From Pseudomonadota bacterium (GTDB lineage: Bacteria > Desulfobacterota > Desulfobulbia > Desulfobulbales > Desulfocapsaceae), in assembly GCA_018821985.1 (NCBI GenBank), contig JAHJKP010000039.1, positions 62,001 through 126,000 on the forward strand: DNA of 64,000 bases, read 5' to 3'. The notes beneath the pieces were generated by a model, which saw only the letters and a list, made by a program, of their open reading frames with translations, had not been told where the DNA came from and ran no database searches. Shown here in pieces: positions 62,564-64,000 of this stretch. Position 1 is the stretch's first letter; the number at the start of each line of letters is the position of its first letter. The translations under genes and the position numbers were made by a program.

Positions 62564-64000
62564 CTATTCTTTCTGCTCTGCAAAGAGAGGAACGGAGGGG
62601 AAAAGTGAAGGATCAGTATGGGGAATAAAACGTGCCCCGGAGAAGCGTATCATGAATTCCTGGTTCACATTCAATTCGACATAGGTGATCTTAGAGACAA
62701 TATCCAGACACTCCTGCCTTGCTGACTGCTCCAACAGAACCTGTTCAGCTCCCCGAAGCGAACTGTTGCCAATTGCCCTATAGACCGACAGATCCAGATC
62801 AGGAAGCATCCCCAGGGTTATTGCCTGCTGCGGATTGATATGATTGCCGAAGGCTCCAGCCACACAGATCTCAGCCAAGTCAACAAAAGCAAGCCCCACC
62901 TGATTTACCAGGGTAGCCAGAATCGCATACATGGCGGCCTTGGAGCGAATCATCGCATCCAGATCAATCTGCTCAAGCAGCACCTCGTCACCACCACCCT
63001 CCTTGGCCGTCACCGCTCCCGCCTTCCCTGGCTCCCGCGGCATTAGGCCATCCTTGGCCGTCACCGCTCCCGCCTTCCCTGGCTCCCGCGGCATTAGGCC
63101 ATCCTTGGCCGTCACTACGACAAAGGCCCGCTGTCCATCCCGTTCCACAATCCGCTGCCGCATAAAGGCCGCGCGAACCGGATCACTCTCCTTGGCCGGG
63201 TCTCTGAATTTTCCACGGATATCAATGATCCTGGCCAGATAGAGCGAGGCCACAAGATCAATCAGACCGGAACCGCAGATGCCACGCGCCGGGGCGCCAT
63301 CAATGGTTTTCACCTCCATTGAATATGTCTCGGGGTTAATGGAGACGTACTCAATGGCGCCAGGCGCTGCCCGCATCCCCATCCTGGCCACCCCACCTTC
63401 AAGTGCCGGACCGGCAGCCCCGGCACAGGCAATAAGCCAGTCCTGATTTCCCAAAACCACCTCGGCGTTGGTACCCACGTCAATCAGCATCCTCGTCTGT
63501 TCGGATGCGGCCATACCCGAGGCAAGAATCCCTGAAATCAGATCTCCACCAAAATAACTGCCAATGGAGGGCATAATCCACACCGGGGCGGCCTGATGCA
63601 GGATCAGTCCGAGTTCCCGGCTCTCCATGGGTTCAATAGCGTTCACCATGGGGATATAAGGTTCCCGGCAGATATGAAAAGGATCAAGGCCGAGGAGGAG
63701 ATGGGTCATGGTTGTATTACCGGATACCGACAGCGCCCGGATCTCACCGGCCTCCACCCCACTGCCTGCAACCAGTTCAGCCGTCAGAGTATTGATACAG
63801 GCAACAATACTCTGCTGCAGGACAGCAAGACCCGGGTCCATGAAGGAGAGATCTATCTCCCGCATCTGCCTCCTCACGTTGGTGGCCTGATGGATACGAC
63901 TGAGGATATCAGCCCCATATTCGATCTGGCTGTTTTCACGCCCCGCGGACGAAAGAATCCGGCCGGTCAACAGATCCACCAGGTTCGCCTCCAGATGAGT
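62564..64000 (-). CDS. RACE/ASKHA-domain protein for corrinoid enzyme activation (5' end outside window)
   Basis: The minus frame is open from 64000, reading THLEANLVDLLTGRILSSAG, YGADILSRI, ALSVSGNTTMTHLLLGL, LIDVGTNAEVVLGNQ, CAGAAGPALEGG, GICGSGLIDLVA and AGAFGNHINPQQAI. These are the motifs of RACE proteins (reductive activators of cobalamin-dependent enzymes), which use ATP and an N-terminal 2Fe-2S cluster (outside the window) to reduce corrinoid cofactors. Partners are often methyltransferases of methylated compounds, not visible here. Between VVV and EGGGDEV there are two tandem copies of the 17-residue repeat (TAKDGLMPREPGKAGAV), encoded by the 51-bp element at 63001-63115. Confidence 0.9.
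   Translation of the reverse strand, partial: THLEANLVDLLTGRILSSAGRENSQIEYGADILSRIHQATNVRRQMREIDLSFMDPGLAVLQQSIVACINTLTAELVAGSGVEAGEIRALSVSGNTTMTHLLLGLDPFHICREPYIPMVNAIEPMESRELGLILHQAAPVWIMPSIGSYFGGDLISGILASGMAASEQTRMLIDVGTNAEVVLGNQDWLIACAGAAGPALEGGVARMGMRAAPGAIEYVSINPETYSMEVKTIDGAPARGICGSGLIDLVASLYLARIIDIRGKFRDPAKESDPVRAAFMRQRIVERDGQRAFVVVTAKDGLMPREPGKAGAVTAKDGLMPREPGKAGAVTAKEGGGDEVLLEQIDLDAMIRSKAAMYAILATLVNQVGLAFVDLAEICVAGAFGNHINPQQAITLGMLPDLDLSVYRAIGNSSLRGAEQVLLEQSARQECLDIVSKITYVELNVNQEFMIRFSGARFIPHTDPSLFPSVPLFAEQKE
63001..63115 (-). repeat. 51-bp element, two identical tandem units (locus A)
   Basis: Units 63001-63051 and 63052-63102 are identical, followed by 13 bases of a third. Perfect identity suggests recent duplication. 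The unit itself holds two copies of GCTCCCGC spaced 17 bases apart. Confidence 0.9.

Overview
The window looks like chromosomal DNA of a Gram-negative anaerobe, most likely a Desulfobacterota (deltaproteobacterial) bacterium of the Desulfobulbales kind. This is inferred from the gene set, not from a marker gene: a split archaeal-type glutamate synthase rich in Fe-S clusters, a RACE-type corrinoid-protein activator, many HDOD, HD-GYP and PAS/GGDEF signalling proteins, a Sec-containing SelW-like protein and GlgC paralogues. Most of the window appears moderately GC-rich; about 9.4-17.1 kb is visibly more AT-rich and looks acquired.

Layout. 1-9.2 kb: a dCache sensor cut by the left edge, a PAS-GGDEF sensor broken by an in-frame amber codon, a lipoprotein hydrolase, and an XRE-PAS regulator divergent from two paralogous exported heptad-repeat proteins. 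9.3-17.1 kb: an accessory island with an inverted repeat, a partial second copy of yaeQ, an MBL hydrolase, a PD-(D/E)XK-like protein coupled to an exported protein, full yaeQ, a restriction-enzyme remnant, and a minus-strand run of small cassettes separated by attC-like sites with no integrase (CALIN-like). 17.5-22.8 kb: a three-gene glutamate synthase operon ending in a strong terminator. 22.9-30.5 kb: a Cys-rich protein, a class A PBP, a LOG-domain protein, mutL and a 3D-domain lipoprotein. 30.5-40.4 kb: a signalling block (REC/degenerate HD, REC-HD-GYP, two histidine kinases, a decayed REC, REC-HDOD, REC). 40.5-47.8 kb: SHOCT lipoprotein, 5'-nucleotidase, trypsin-like protease, MntP, PP-loop tRNA-thiolation-like protein, RecN, DtxR-type repressor and the SelW-like selenoprotein. 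48-52 kb: an HDOD-GAF kinase and a REC-PAS-kinase-REC hybrid. 52.4-64 kb: a dGTPase-like protein, a ClC-CBS channel, two tRNA-Arg genes, full-length YcaO, a YqaA-type membrane protein, two GlgC paralogues, a DHH phosphoesterase and the RACE protein cut by the right edge.

Three observations stand out. First, a 51-bp (17-codon) element occurs inside three unrelated genes (5'-nucleotidase, GlgC paralogue, RACE protein), always in frame, singly or as tandem pairs, and read from opposite strands in different hosts: a candidate protein-coding mobile repeat. Second, a small SelW/Rdx-family gene at 47.6-47.8 kb has TGA in the redox motif CxxU with a possible bSECIS hairpin just after it. Third, the 14-17 kb region carries gene cassettes whose attC-like boundaries match in the way integron recombination predicts.
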